Shown here piece after piece: positions 44,189 to 52,977 of a DNA stretch of 64,000 nt. Under the pieces are notes generated by a model. It did no database searches. It saw nothing but the letters and a program-made list of their open reading frames with translations, and had not been told where the DNA came from. Every line of letters starts with the position of its first letter. Positions within the stretch are counted from its first letter, which is position 1. Both the position numbers and the translations under genes were made by a program. This DNA comes from JBMOKU01 sp049324315 (lineage in GTDB: Bacteria > Bacillota > Clostridia > Peptostreptococcales > Thermotaleaceae): assembly GCA_049324315.1 (NCBI GenBank), contig JBMOKU010000018.1, positions 51,694 through 115,693 on the forward strand. The letters are read 5' to 3'.

Positions 44189-45191
44189 TTATCTCGTCTC
44201 CTCCTCCTCGAGAAATAATAATTTCTCCTGCTTCTTCAAGCTTACGTATGATATTAACGATTTTCTGCTGTGCTTCTTCAACATCCCTTAAGCGAACAGG
44301 TCCCATGAACTCCATATCTTCTTTGATCATTTCTGCCATTCTCTTAGACATGTTTGCAAAGATTACATCTTGTACTTCTTCCGTAGCTCCCTTTAGAGCA
44401 ACGGCTAATTCGTTATTTTCAACATCCCGTATAAAGCGTTGAATGGATGTGCTGTCCAGTGTAACAATATCTTCAAAGACAAACATTCTCTTCTTAATTT
44501 CTTCGGCCAGTTCTACATCCTGAATTTCAAGGGTTTCCATAATAAACTTCTCAGTTCCTCTATCGACAGCATTTAAGATATCTACAATTGATTGTACGCC
44601 ACCAGCAGAAGTATAATCCTGGGTGACCATTGAAGACAATTTTTTTTCTAAAACAGATTCAACTTCTTTGATTATTTCAGGTGAAGTTCTATCCATGGTT
44701 GCAATTCTCTTGGCAACTTCTGCTTGCTTTGTCTGGGGTAGAGCGGAAAGAATCTGTCCTGCCTGATGCGCATTTAAATAGGATAATATAAGTGCTATTG
44801 TTTGTGCATGTTCGTTCTGAATAAAGTTTAGTAATTGATTCGCATCAGCTTTTCGAACAAAATCAAAAGGTCTTACCTGCAGAGAAGCAGTCAATTTGTT
44901 AACAATGTCAAAAGCCTTTTGCGAACCCAATGCTTTCTCGAGGATTTCTTTAGCATAGTGTATACCTCCTTCAGATATATACTCCTGGGCCAAACAAATC
45001 TCGTAGAACTCTTCCACAACTTTATCTTTCTCTTCTGGTGGAATTTTTCTCATATTTGCAATTTCTAAAGTCAACTCTTCTATTTCTTCATCCTGCAAAT
45101 GCTTGAAAATTTTTGCTGATTTATCGGGACCCAAAGCTATCAAAAGGACAGCTGCTTTTTCTTTACCGCTTAATCCGAGTTTACGAGCCAT
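44181..45191 (-). CDS. fliG: Flagellar motor switch protein FliG
   Basis: FliG (336 aa) converts stator force to rotation. It has the N-terminal FliF-binding domain (LSGKEKAAVLLIALGPDKSAKIF), the armadillo-like middle domain with EHAQTIALILSYLNAHQAGQIL, and the C-terminal torque helix FEDIVTLDSTSIQRFIRDVE. ATG at 45191 is chosen by family alignment, although GGAG is 11 bases away. A TTG two codons earlier is the alternative. Confidence 0.96.
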   Translation of the reverse strand: MARKLGLSGKEKAAVLLIALGPDKSAKIFKHLQDEEIEELTLEIANMRKIPPEEKDKVVEEFYEICLAQEYISEGGIHYAKEILEKALGSQKAFDIVNKLTASLQVRPFDFVRKADANQLLNFIQNEHAQTIALILSYLNAHQAGQILSALPQTKQAEVAKRIATMDRTSPEIIKEVESVLEKKLSSMVTQDYTSAGGVQSIVDILNAVDRGTEKFIMETLEIQDVELAEEIKKRMFVFEDIVTLDSTSIQRFIRDVENNELAVALKGATEEVQDVIFANMSKRMAEMIKEDMEFMGPVRLRDVEEAQQKIVNIIRKLEEAGEIIISRGGGDEIIV

Positions 45192-45205
45192 ATGCAAATA
45201 CACTC

Positions 45206-46753
45206 CTAATCTTCATTTAACCAATTTTTCAACAATTGTGCGACAGCCTCAGGATTCCTATCAATAAACTTATCAATTTGCTTTTTAAAGGCTGATTTTT
45301 CACCCATTTCTAAATCGATCTCCGCAACTGCCAGTTCAGGGTTAACAATAGGCTTGTCCAATATATCTTCCACTTCCGCTTTTCTTTTTCGAATTTGATA
45401 GACACCAAATCCTAATCCGGCAAGCAATAATACCGCCAACACAGCAATTGACCAGATAGGTATACTGCCAAAGAAGCCTTTATCGTTAGCGTCCTGCATA
45501 CCAGCAAGCTGATCCGATAACGACGTATCGAAATCTTTTGCCATAACTTCAACAACTCTTGTGTCTAAACCAGCTGAAGCGGAAACAAGATTGATGATCT
45601 CTTCTTTATATTCATCTGTAAGTTCCTGATCTACCAATGCTTTATTATTAATCAAAACCGCTACGGTGATATCTTGGATTTGCCCCTGAGCTTTTACAAT
45701 TTTTTTCTTTATTTCATTGATTTCATAGTTGATCGTTTTGTTTGCCTTGTCATACTTTGAAGCATCACCAGTATTTTCAGGATATTGAGGAATCCCCTCT
45801 GCGTTAGTATCTGTTCCTGGTATGCCCCCTTGTACTCCGTTTACTACTTGTTCATTCAACTCACTCATACTTCTAATAATACCCGTTGTTTCTCCTTCGA
45901 TTGGAGGTGAAAACTCTTGGATATCTGTTATTTCGCTGTCAAAATCAAGCTTAACATTTGCCATCACTGCCACGTTGCCGGGGCCGAAAACAGTTGATAA
46001 AAACTGCTCAATACTGTTTTTCAATTCATCTTGCACTTGCTGCTGCATTTGAATCTGTGTAGAAGCACTGAATAAATCATTATTCGCTTTTTTGTTCAAT
46101 ACCCTTCCGTTGTTATCTATAACAGATATATCTTCAGGGTCTAGATCTTTAACTGCTTTTGAGACTAACATGACAATCCCATCAACCTGGTCTTCCGAGA
46201 GCTTGCTTCCTCCATTCAGTTCAACAAATACAGACGCTTTGGATTTCTGCTGTTCAATCAAAAAGTTGCTGTCATCAGCTACACTTAAATTAACTACGGC
46301 AGCGTTGACGCCTTCAATTTCTTTAATCGTATTTTGTAAAGTGTTTTGAAGGGCAATAATATACCGTTTTTTACGTTCGTCATTTGTCATCGTCAAACTG
46401 CTGCTGTTCAACATATCTTCAAAGGTGAAACCCTCTTTGGGAAACCCTTCAACGGCTAAATCCATTAGTGCTTTGTTTTGATATTCCTGAGGAACCATAA
46501 TACTTGTGGTGCTTTTTCCGTTTTTCCATGGAATACCCATTTCTTCCAGCTTTTTCGTTATTTCACCAGCATCCTTCGCAGTTAAATTGTCGTATAAAGT
46601 GACATATTCGGGTTTCGAAGTGAAATATACTAATAAGGCCAAACTAAGTACTATTAAAAGTGCACTTACACCTATTTTTATTTTTTGAGACGTATTAAGC
46701 CCAGTATAAAATTCGTTCAACTGCCGTTTCATTTTCTCAATCGAATCGTTCAT
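45206..46753 (-). CDS. fliF: Flagellar MS-ring protein FliF
   Basis: FliF (515 aa) forms the MS ring. It has two membrane helices (about 25-45 and 435-455), the ring-building motifs with YIIALQNTLQNTIKEIEGVNAAVVNL, and the cytosolic C-terminal FliG-binding tail ending VAQLLKNWLNED. ATG at 46753 follows GAGGTGA; the TTG just before it is disregarded. Confidence 0.97.
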   Translation of the reverse strand: MNDSIEKMKRQLNEFYTGLNTSQKIKIGVSALLIVLSLALLVYFTSKPEYVTLYDNLTAKDAGEITKKLEEMGIPWKNGKSTTSIMVPQEYQNKALMDLAVEGFPKEGFTFEDMLNSSSLTMTNDERKKRYIIALQNTLQNTIKEIEGVNAAVVNLSVADDSNFLIEQQKSKASVFVELNGGSKLSEDQVDGIVMLVSKAVKDLDPEDISVIDNNGRVLNKKANNDLFSASTQIQMQQQVQDELKNSIEQFLSTVFGPGNVAVMANVKLDFDSEITDIQEFSPPIEGETTGIIRSMSELNEQVVNGVQGGIPGTDTNAEGIPQYPENTGDASKYDKANKTINYEINEIKKKIVKAQGQIQDITVAVLINNKALVDQELTDEYKEEIINLVSASAGLDTRVVEVMAKDFDTSLSDQLAGMQDANDKGFFGSIPIWSIAVLAVLLLAGLGFGVYQIRKRKAEVEDILDKPIVNPELAVAEIDLEMGEKSAFKKQIDKFIDRNPEAVAQLLKNWLNED

Positions 46754-46795
46754 CAAGTCACCTCACTTCTACGTTCATTATCAAATCTAAACGAA

Positions 46796-47080
46796 TTATA
46801 CTTGCAGTCTCATGATTTCTTTATATGCATCGAGAACCTTATTTTTCACTTCTACAGCAAATTGTAGTGCAATTTCCGCTTTTTGAGCTGCAATCATAGG
46901 TTCATGCAGATTTTCAATATCCCCTACAGCCATAAGCTGGTCTAGGCGTTGTGATTGCATTTCATATTCATTGATTTTGTCTATAGAATTTTTAAGAATT
47001 GCTCCAAATCCATCGGAATTCTTATTTTCATTTGTTGTTCGAAAATTATTAGATAGCGAGACAATATTTTCAATTTTCAT
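46796..47080 (-). CDS. fliE: Flagellar hook-basal body protein FliE
   Basis: FliE (94 aa) joins the MS ring to the rod. The C-terminal signature MIAAQKAEIALQFAVEVKNKVLDAYKEIMRLQV is intact. ATG at 47080 follows GGAGGGG. Confidence 0.97.
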   Translation of the reverse strand: MKIENIVSLSNNFRTTNENKNSDGFGAILKNSIDKINEYEMQSQRLDQLMAVGDIENLHEPMIAAQKAEIALQFAVEVKNKVLDAYKEIMRLQV

Positions 47081-47099
47081 CGTTTACCCCTCCGATTTA

Positions 47100-47543
47100 T
47101 TATCGACCTATTTCCAATGCCTTCATCGCCATACTCTTAGCTGAATTTATAGATGTTACGTTTGCTTCATAGGATCTTGTCGCAGATATCATATTAACCA
47201 TTTCAGAGACGATATCTACATTCGGCATTTGAACATAACCGTCTTTGTCTGCGTCAGGATGACCGGGTTCATAGATTTTTTTAAAGGGAGATTTATCTTC
47301 TTTGATGGCGACAACCTCTACACCGTTACCAATATCAATACCGTTCTTTGCATTTTCTAAATGCTGCTGAAAAGTCATGTTTGATGATATTTGCTTAAAA
47401 ACAGGTACTTGTCTCCGATAAGGGGTACCACTACTGGTCTTTGTCGTATTTGCATTTGCAATATTTTTTGATATGATATCCATTCGTAGTCTTTCTGCTG
47501 TCAAACCTGAAGCGCTAATATCTATTGATTTAAACATATTCAT
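47100..47543 (-). CDS. flgC: Flagellar rod protein FlgC
   Basis: FlgC (147 aa) is a proximal rod subunit. N-terminal FKSIDISASGLTAERLRMDIISKNIANANTT and C-terminal PNVDIVSEMVNMISATRSYEANVT match the family. ATG at 47543 lies 6 bases after the flgB stop, with GGAGG upstream. Confidence 0.97.
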   Translation of the reverse strand: MNMFKSIDISASGLTAERLRMDIISKNIANANTTKTSSGTPYRRQVPVFKQISSNMTFQQHLENAKNGIDIGNGVEVVAIKEDKSPFKKIYEPGHPDADKDGYVQMPNVDIVSEMVNMISATRSYEANVTSINSAKSMAMKALEIGR

Positions 47544-47549
47544 CAGTGA

Positions 47550-47957
47550 TTACCTCCCATCCTTGATTACCATTTTAAGTTTTCTCAATTCTCCAGATAA
47601 TCTTTGTGTTAGCATGTTATATCGAATTGTGTTTTTAGCTAATTCAGCCATCTCGACATCAATATTGACGTTATTGCCATCCTTACGATATTTCGTTGAA
47701 AAGTCCGTTGTTACAGTTGGTTCAATCTGGTCAATTGTTCCTACGCCTATAGGCATATGTTTTTCATGCGTTACCGAACCTTGTATTGTATAAGCAGACA
47801 TAGAACTCTTCAACATTTTTTCAAACTCTACATCACTCCGTTTATAATTAGGCGTATTTACGTTTGCAATATTATTGGAAACAGCTTCATTTCTGAGCCA
47901 TGCCGCATCAAGCGTCTTTTCTAATGCTTTAAGATGTGAAAAAGACTTGCCTAGCAT
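47550..47957 (-). CDS. flgB: Flagellar rod protein FlgB
   Basis: FlgB (135 aa) is the first gene of the motility operon. The signature AAWLRNEAVSNNIANVNTPNYKRSDVEFE is present, with the C-terminal helix VDIEMAELAKNTIRYNML. ATG at 47957 lies 7 bases after GGGAGG; the open frame extends 5 codons further but through the ribosome site. Confidence 0.97.
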   Translation of the reverse strand: MLGKSFSHLKALEKTLDAAWLRNEAVSNNIANVNTPNYKRSDVEFEKMLKSSMSAYTIQGSVTHEKHMPIGVGTIDQIEPTVTTDFSTKYRKDGNNVNIDVEMAELAKNTIRYNMLTQRLSGELRKLKMVIKDGR

Positions 47958-47992
47958 ATAATTACCTCCCATACCCTATCATGAAATATGTA

Positions 47993-47999
47993 TTCGACA
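47993..47999 (-). promoter_or_regulatory. Exact Spo0A-box match in flgB leader
   Basis: TGTCGAA on the minus strand, 36 bases upstream of the flgB start, equals the core Spo0A box. A single 7-mer match can be chance; the nearby TGTAGAA pair at 48120-48138 gives some support. Occupancy would repress the operon as a roadblock; this is inference. Confidence 0.3.
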
Positions 48000-48082
48000 T
48001 TAAACAAACCGAGTACATTACTTTACCTTCTTACATATTCTTAATAAATCGATTAAAAAGCTATGATTGATAAAGCTATATG

Positions 48083-48101
48083 TATGTTGTTATGCAACAT
48101 A
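48083..48101 (-). repeat. 7-bp inverted repeat in the motility leader
   Basis: TATGTTG and CAACATA are separated by 5 bases, forming either a small RNA hairpin in the leader or a dimer-binding DNA operator. It is about 125 bases upstream of flgB. No known regulator motif is recognised. Confidence 0.45.
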
Positions 48102-48119
48102 AAACGACACAATACAACA

Positions 48120-48138
48120 TTCTACAACTATTTCTACA
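48120..48138 (-). promoter_or_regulatory. Tandem TGTAGAA sites, Spo0A-box-like
   Basis: Two copies of TGTAGAA spaced 12 bases start-to-start lie in the leader, each one mismatch from the Spo0A box TGTCGAA. The spacing puts them on nearly the same DNA face. A role in sporulation/motility switching is speculative. Confidence 0.3.
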
Positions 48139-48263
48139 AATTTATGCGTTTTCCTGCTTTTCCTAAAATAATATTACTACAATTTTCGCTATTTTTAACG
48201 CTTTTTTTTGTTAAATTTTAGAAATGGTCGTTAAGTCCTAAAAGTTTACATAATATATTTACA

Positions 48264-48272
48264 TTATACCAC
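48264..48272 (-). promoter_or_regulatory. Extended -10 promoter of the motility operon
   Basis: The sequence TGGTATAAT gives a perfect -10 with the TG extension. The -35 region (TAACAA at 17 bases) is poor, as is common for extended -10 promoters. Transcription should start near 48257, leaving about 300 bases of leader before flgB. Confidence 0.7.
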
Positions 48273-48365
48273 AATCTTTTTTCTATTGTTACGTTCATAC
48301 AAAAGTCAATATGAAATATAATAAATGTAACAAAATTGTAATAAAATTACACACACATAAAAAAA

Positions 48366-48382
48366 GCAGCCAAATAGGCTGC
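48366..48382 (-). terminator. Terminator of codY
   Basis: A 6-bp GC-rich stem GCAGCC / GGCTGC with a 5-base loop is followed on the minus strand by TTTTTTTATG, 15 bases after the codY stop. It isolates the motility operon from codY. Confidence 0.9.
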
Positions 48383-48396
48383 CCATGGTAACTGTT

Positions 48397-49176
48397 TTAT
48401 CTTTTTAGTTTTTTCAATTCGTCAACTAACTTTTCATTTAGTACCTTTATATGTGTTCCCTTCATGCCTAAAGATCTCGATTCGATAACACCTGCACTTT
48501 CAAACTTTCTTAAAGCATTTACGATCACCGAACGGGTAATACCTACTCGATCAGCTATTTTGCTGGCAACAAGAAGTCCTTCGTTTCCTTCTAACTCATT
48601 AAAAATATGTTCAACAGCCTCTAATTCAGAATATGATAATGTTCCAATCGCCATTTGAACAATTGCTTTTTTACGAGCTTCTTCTTCAATCATATCGCTT
48701 TTCGCTCTCAGTATTTCCATGCCAACTACCGTTGCACTATATTCAGCCAATACCAAGTCATTATCATCAAATCTGTTTTCATGTCTGGCAAGAATTAGAG
48801 TGCCAAGTCTTTGGCCGCTGCCGTTAATCGGGACAATTGTTACAAGTTTATTGTAACTCTCCACATCATACTTGAAAATTTCAAGCAATTGATCACCAGT
48901 GATATTATACTTCGTTTCAGTAATCTTTAATAGTTCTTCGTTATACTCATCTGGAAATTTGTTTTCTTTTGTCTCCTCATCTACTATTATAGGACAGTCT
49001 GATGCATCAGCAAGACTCACACCTAATACTTTTCCTTTTTTGCTTGCAACATAAACATTTGCATCTAATATCTCGCTAAGGGCTTTGCATAACTCTGGAA
49101 AAGATACAGGGACATTACCAGATTGCTGCAAAATTCTGTTTACTTTTCTTGTTTTCTCCAATAAAGTTGCACTCAT
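48397..49176 (-). CDS. codY: GTP-sensing pleiotropic transcriptional regulator CodY
   Basis: CodY (259 aa) represses stationary-phase, amino-acid and often motility genes when branched-chain amino acids and GTP are abundant. The N-terminal GAF ligand domain (about 1-155) and the C-terminal winged helix (about 190-259) with KIADRVGITRSVIVNALRKFESAGVIESRSLGMKGTHI are complete. ATG at 49176 follows AAGGAGG. It lies immediately upstream of the motility operon, a synteny shared with Bacillus, where CodY represses it. Confidence 0.97.
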   Translation of the reverse strand: MSATLLEKTRKVNRILQQSGNVPVSFPELCKALSEILDANVYVASKKGKVLGVSLADASDCPIIVDEETKENKFPDEYNEELLKITETKYNITGDQLLEIFKYDVESYNKLVTIVPINGSGQRLGTLILARHENRFDDNDLVLAEYSATVVGMEILRAKSDMIEEEARKKAIVQMAIGTLSYSELEAVEHIFNELEGNEGLLVASKIADRVGITRSVIVNALRKFESAGVIESRSLGMKGTHIKVLNEKLVDELKKLKR

Positions 49177-49523
49177 GTTAAACCTCCTTAATTATTCTTA
49201 TTGTATAAATAGATATCCAAATAAATTATAGTTCCACTCACTTATCTTTTTCTAACATGATAAATAAACCAACACAAATCATATGTAGTTAGATTGCAAA
49301 CGTTTAGCTTACAGCATGCTTCATATCCTTTTGCTATTATGAATAGCTTCTTCACAAAACTTTTTTTTATGCTAGTTAGTTAAAAATCAAGGAGTTATAG
49401 CCCGATTATTTCAAGCCATAGCAATGTTAACATATTTTTCAAACTGCATCAAGTTAAATATTTTAAAAGATTAAAAATATTAAAAATTATTCATTTATTA
49501 CCACAAAGTAAGCCTTATAACGA
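49177..49523 (-). other. codY upstream region
   Basis: A 347-base AT-rich gap between topA and codY with no coding potential on either strand. It contains the promoter at 49424-49452 and a leader of about 240 bases. The leader has a 6-bp hairpin (GCTATT / AATAGC, 3-base loop, about 49334-49348), and there is a weaker second TATAAT at 49225-49230. I see no clear topA terminator. Confidence 0.5.
49424..49452 (-). promoter_or_regulatory. Probable codY promoter
   Basis: TTGATG (49452-49447), a 17-base spacer ending in TGT, then TAACAT (49429-49424). The -10 carries the TG extension. It is the best sigma-A candidate in the gap. A second candidate with TATAAT closer to codY has a poor -35 at 19 bases. 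Confidence 0.6.
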
Positions 49524-51596
49524 TCAATCTTTTTCTATTTCTTTTTTATATTTACATTCTTTATTTGAGCATTGAAGATAATTGGCTTTTTTTGTATTTT
49601 TCTCTACTAAAATAGAAGAGCATTCAGGACATTTTTCCTCTGTTGGCTTATTCCACAGCATGAAATTACAAGACGGAAAATTGCCACAGCCATAAAACAA
49701 TCTACCTTTTTTCGATCTTCTTTCCACCAGATCTCCATCACATAATGGACAGTTCACACCAATCTTATGTAGTATAGGCTTTGTATGCTGGCATTCAGGA
49801 TAACCAGAACATGCGAGAAATTTACCAAACTTACCATGTTTTTTAATCATATATTTTCCGCATTTCTCACATAATTCATCTGTGATTTCTTCTTCCAATT
49901 CAATTTTCTGAATTTCTTCTTCAGCATGTTTTAATACATTCTTAAAAGGTTTATAAAAATCATCAATTACCCGAACCCATTCTAATTTGCCTTCTTCTAT
50001 GGAGTCCAGCTGTTGTTCCATTTCAGCCGTAAAATGTTCGTCGACGATTGCGTCGAAATACTCTTCAAGTAATTCCGTTACGATAATACCCAGTTCTGTA
50101 GGCTTTAAGCTTTTGCTTTCCTTTTCAACATATCCTCTACTAAGGATTGTGGATATGGTAGGTGCATAAGTGCTGGGCCTGCCTATACTTTTGTCTTCCA
50201 ATTCTTTTACCAATGTTGCTTCTGTATATCTCGGAGGCGGCTGCGTAAAGTGCTGTTTTGGGTCAATACTTTTTTCTTCAAGTTTTTCTCCAACAGAAAC
50301 TTCTGGTATCTCATTGTCTGATATAGAAGCATAAGAATACACACGCAGGAACCCATCAAACATAAGTTTAGAACCAGAAGCTTTAAAGATATGATTGTTA
50401 TTTGATAAAACGACAGCGTAGGTATCATATAACGCACTTTGCATTTGACTCGCTAAGAATCGCTCCCAAATCAGTTTGTAAAGATTGTACTGTTCTTTTG
50501 ATAATGAGCTTTTAATTTTTTCAGGATCTCTATCTACGGATGTTGGACGTATAGCTTCATGAGCATCTTGTGCATCCTTCTTCGTGTTATAATCTTTCTC
50601 TTCCTCAGGAACATAGTCTTCTGAAAAATTCTCTACAATATATCTTCTAGCTGCAGATTTTGCTTCTTCAGATATTCTTGTTGAGTCTGTCCTCATATAT
50701 GTAATAAGACCAACGGTACCTTCCCCTTCTATATCAATACCTTCATATAGCTGTTGAGCAATGATCATCGTTTTTTTCGTTGTATATCCTAGCCGATTGA
50801 CTGCTTCTTGCTGCAAGCTGCTGGTTGTAAAGGGAGGATATGGATTTCTTCTTTTTTCTTTTCTCTTAACGTCAGTGACTTCAAATGGATTATTTACCAG
50901 ATTTGATAGCAGCTGATCAACCTCTTCTTTTGAGGTTAATTCAACTTTCTCATCCGGCTTACCATAATATTTTGCTTCAAGTACCCTGTCTGTCTGTTTT
51001 TTTGATAATTTTACATGAATATCCCAGTATTCCTTTGGAATGAATTTTTCGATGTCTTTTTCTCGATCGCAGATCAATTTTGTGGCCACAGACTGCACTC
51101 TTCCAGCACTTAAACCCTTTCTGATTTTTCTCCAAAGCAGGGGACTTATACTATACCCTACCAATCTGTCCAAAATACGTCTTGCCTGCTGGGCATCTAC
51201 TAGATCTTGATTGACTTTTCTTGGCTTTTTAACGGCATTTTTTATTGCTGTTTCTGTTATCTCGTGAAATTCAATTCTACATTTATCCTCTTCTCCAATA
51301 GAAAGAACATGGGCAAGATGCCATGAAATGGCCTCTCCTTCCCTATCCGGGTCAGTTGCCAGTAATATTTTTTTTGCTTTTTTTGCTTCTTTTCTTAACT
51401 CTTGTAGGACAGGTCCCTTGCCCCTAATCGTTATATATTCAGGATCATAATTATTTTCTATATCAATACCCATCTTACTTTTTGGCAAGTCTCTCACATG
51501 CCCAACGGAGGCTAGAACCTTATAATTCTTACCCAAAAATTTGCCTATTGTTTTTGCCTTTGCAGGGGATTCAACTATCACTAAAGATTTTGCCAC
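49524..51596 (-). CDS. topA: DNA topoisomerase I
   Basis: TopA (690 aa) relaxes negative supercoils. It has the N-terminal TOPRIM domain (VIVESPAKAKTIGKFLG, ATDPDREGEAISWHLA), the core with catalytic Tyr in LITYMRTDSTR, and three C-terminal zinc ribbons with CxxC pairs (from about residue 585). Start is GTG at 51596 after GGAGGTG. It has its own promoter and follows dprA, the usual dprA-topA-codY order. Confidence 0.98.
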   Translation of the reverse strand: MAKSLVIVESPAKAKTIGKFLGKNYKVLASVGHVRDLPKSKMGIDIENNYDPEYITIRGKGPVLQELRKEAKKAKKILLATDPDREGEAISWHLAHVLSIGEEDKCRIEFHEITETAIKNAVKKPRKVNQDLVDAQQARRILDRLVGYSISPLLWRKIRKGLSAGRVQSVATKLICDREKDIEKFIPKEYWDIHVKLSKKQTDRVLEAKYYGKPDEKVELTSKEEVDQLLSNLVNNPFEVTDVKRKEKRRNPYPPFTTSSLQQEAVNRLGYTTKKTMIIAQQLYEGIDIEGEGTVGLITYMRTDSTRISEEAKSAARRYIVENFSEDYVPEEEKDYNTKKDAQDAHEAIRPTSVDRDPEKIKSSLSKEQYNLYKLIWERFLASQMQSALYDTYAVVLSNNNHIFKASGSKLMFDGFLRVYSYASISDNEIPEVSVGEKLEEKSIDPKQHFTQPPPRYTEATLVKELEDKSIGRPSTYAPTISTILSRGYVEKESKSLKPTELGIIVTELLEEYFDAIVDEHFTAEMEQQLDSIEEGKLEWVRVIDDFYKPFKNVLKHAEEEIQKIELEEEITDELCEKCGKYMIKKHGKFGKFLACSGYPECQHTKPILHKIGVNCPLCDGDLVERRSKKGRLFYGCGNFPSCNFMLWNKPTEEKCPECSSILVEKNTKKANYLQCSNKECKYKKEIEKD

Positions 51597-51629
51597 AATT
51601 TCACCTCCATTTAATAAAAAGCAATAGTA

Positions 51630-51658
51630 ATTATATCAGAATATAATAAAAAACACAA
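51630..51658 (-). promoter_or_regulatory. Probable topA promoter
   Basis: TTGTGT (51658-51653), 17-base spacer ending TGA, then a perfect TATAAT (51635-51630). It lies in the dprA-topA gap, so topA can be expressed independently of dprA. Confidence 0.7.
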
Positions 51659-51675
51659 AAATAATATAAATTTCA

Positions 51676-52758
51676 TCATTTTTTGATTATTAGTATTTTA
51701 CCCGGTAACTGATCGATCATCCCTTTTAACTGTAAAATGGTTATGATACTGCTCAATTGTTCAGAACTGAATTTTATTTTGTAGAGTAATTCTTCCATAT
51801 GTATCGGCTGATACGCTTCGATTATGTGAAATACTTTACTTTCGGTTTCACTGAGAGGCGGTAGATTCTTCACGGGATTATTCAATAATTCTAAATTTAA
51901 TTCATCCAAAATATCTTGTACATCTGTCACGATCTTTGCACCTTCCCGGATCAGCTTATTGGTACCCTGACTTAACGAACTGTTGATATTTCCTGGAACA
52001 GCAAACACTTCTCTTCCCTGTTCTAATGCAAAATCAGCTGTAATCAGCGAACCGCTTTTTATCGTTGCTTCGACTACAACAACGCCCATTGAAATTCCGC
52101 TAATGATGCGATTTCTGGATGGAAAGTACTGGGGTAAAGGCTGTGTACTAATGGGGTATTGAGATATGACCGCACCTTGATTTACAATTTGTTCCATTAG
52201 ATGAAGATTTGACGGGGGATAACATATGTCAACACCACAGCCCAATACGGCAATTGTCCGGCCATTATTATCTAATGCCCCCTTATGTGCACAGGTATCG
52301 ATTCCGTATGCTAGACCACTGACAACGGTAATACCAAGTTTAGCCAATTCTCCTGCAAGGGTATAAGCAGCCCATTTCCCATATGCCGATGCCTTTCGGG
52401 CACCAACAATGGCAATAGCATATTTATCTTGTTTGATTATTTGCCCTTTTTCGTACAAAATATAGGGAGGATCATAAATATCTCTTAAGTGTACAGGATA
52501 TTCACCATCATTATAGTCCAAAATGTTAATTTTCATGCGTTGCGCTTCGAGGATTAATTCTTCTACCTTCGATATATCTTTATTTCTCATGATGTTACGA
52601 ATAACACTATGATGAACGCAGTCCACCGCTGAAAGTTCTTTTTCAGAAGCATCATAAACTCTTTTTGCACTTCCATAAAAGTCTATGAGTTTTTCAATGG
52701 TTTTACTCCCTACGCCTTCTATAAGACTTAACCAAATAAGATATTTCTTTTCCTCCAT
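51676..52758 (-). CDS. dprA: DNA-processing protein DprA
   Basis: DprA (360 aa) loads RecA on incoming single-stranded DNA in transformation. It has an N-terminal SAM/HhH-like region (1-about 75), the Rossmann-like core with GARKASAYGKW, SGLAYGIDTCAHKGAL, GCGVDICYPPSN and NRIISGIS, and a C-terminal winged helix (about 295-360). ATG at 52758 follows AAAGGATG. The 3' remnant of comM lies 17 bases upstream. Full length; whether the host is competent is unknown. Confidence 0.97.
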   Translation of the reverse strand: MEEKKYLIWLSLIEGVGSKTIEKLIDFYGSAKRVYDASEKELSAVDCVHHSVIRNIMRNKDISKVEELILEAQRMKINILDYNDGEYPVHLRDIYDPPYILYEKGQIIKQDKYAIAIVGARKASAYGKWAAYTLAGELAKLGITVVSGLAYGIDTCAHKGALDNNGRTIAVLGCGVDICYPPSNLHLMEQIVNQGAVISQYPISTQPLPQYFPSRNRIISGISMGVVVVEATIKSGSLITADFALEQGREVFAVPGNINSSLSQGTNKLIREGAKIVTDVQDILDELNLELLNNPVKNLPPLSETESKVFHIIEAYQPIHMEELLYKIKFSSEQLSSIITILQLKGMIDQLPGKILIIKK

Positions 52759-52775
52759 AGTACTTCATCCTTTTT

Positions 52776-52844
52776 TCATAGATTCAAGAACCTTCGATCT
52801 AGGTTTTTGTACCGTATAGCTTCGGCAATACGATGTCGTAGTGC
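52776..52844 (-). pseudogene. comM: Remnant of the 3' end of comM/yifB (Mg-chelatase-like)
   Basis: Reading the minus strand from 52844 gives 22 codons ending in TGA: ALRHRIAEAIRYKNLDR, then RFLNL. This matches the conserved C-terminus of ComM/YifB proteins, of the type 'HIAEAIRYRNLDR'. An in-frame TAA lies immediately upstream and no other part of the roughly 500-codon gene is visible. ComM normally precedes dprA in Clostridia, so this looks like the last piece of a deleted gene. It now lies in the dprA leader. Confidence 0.7.
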
Positions 52845-52977
52845 TTAAATTACCAAAAAAATGAATAAAGCATGACTTTCTTCCTATTTTAATATAAATT
52901 TTTATAAAGAAAAAACACGACTTTATTCCTAATGAGGTTGTACAACAGACATAAAACAGTTGAGCACTACAATATTA

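Larger units (their letters stand above)
47958..48396 (-). other. Motility-operon control region between codY and flgB
   Basis: This 439-base AT-rich gap has no open frame worth calling. In transcription order it holds the codY terminator (48366-48382) and an extended -10 promoter (48264-48272). About 300 bases of untranslated leader follow, containing two tandem TGTAGAA sites, a 7-bp inverted repeat, one exact TGTCGAA Spo0A box and the flgB ribosome site. I see no sigma-D-type promoter and no GEMM c-di-GMP riboswitch motif. Confidence 0.6.

Noticed and set aside
47958..48264. c-di-GMP (GEMM) riboswitch or sigma-D promoter in the motility leader
   Set aside because: I looked for the GEMM core and for TAAA-N15-CCGATAT and found neither.
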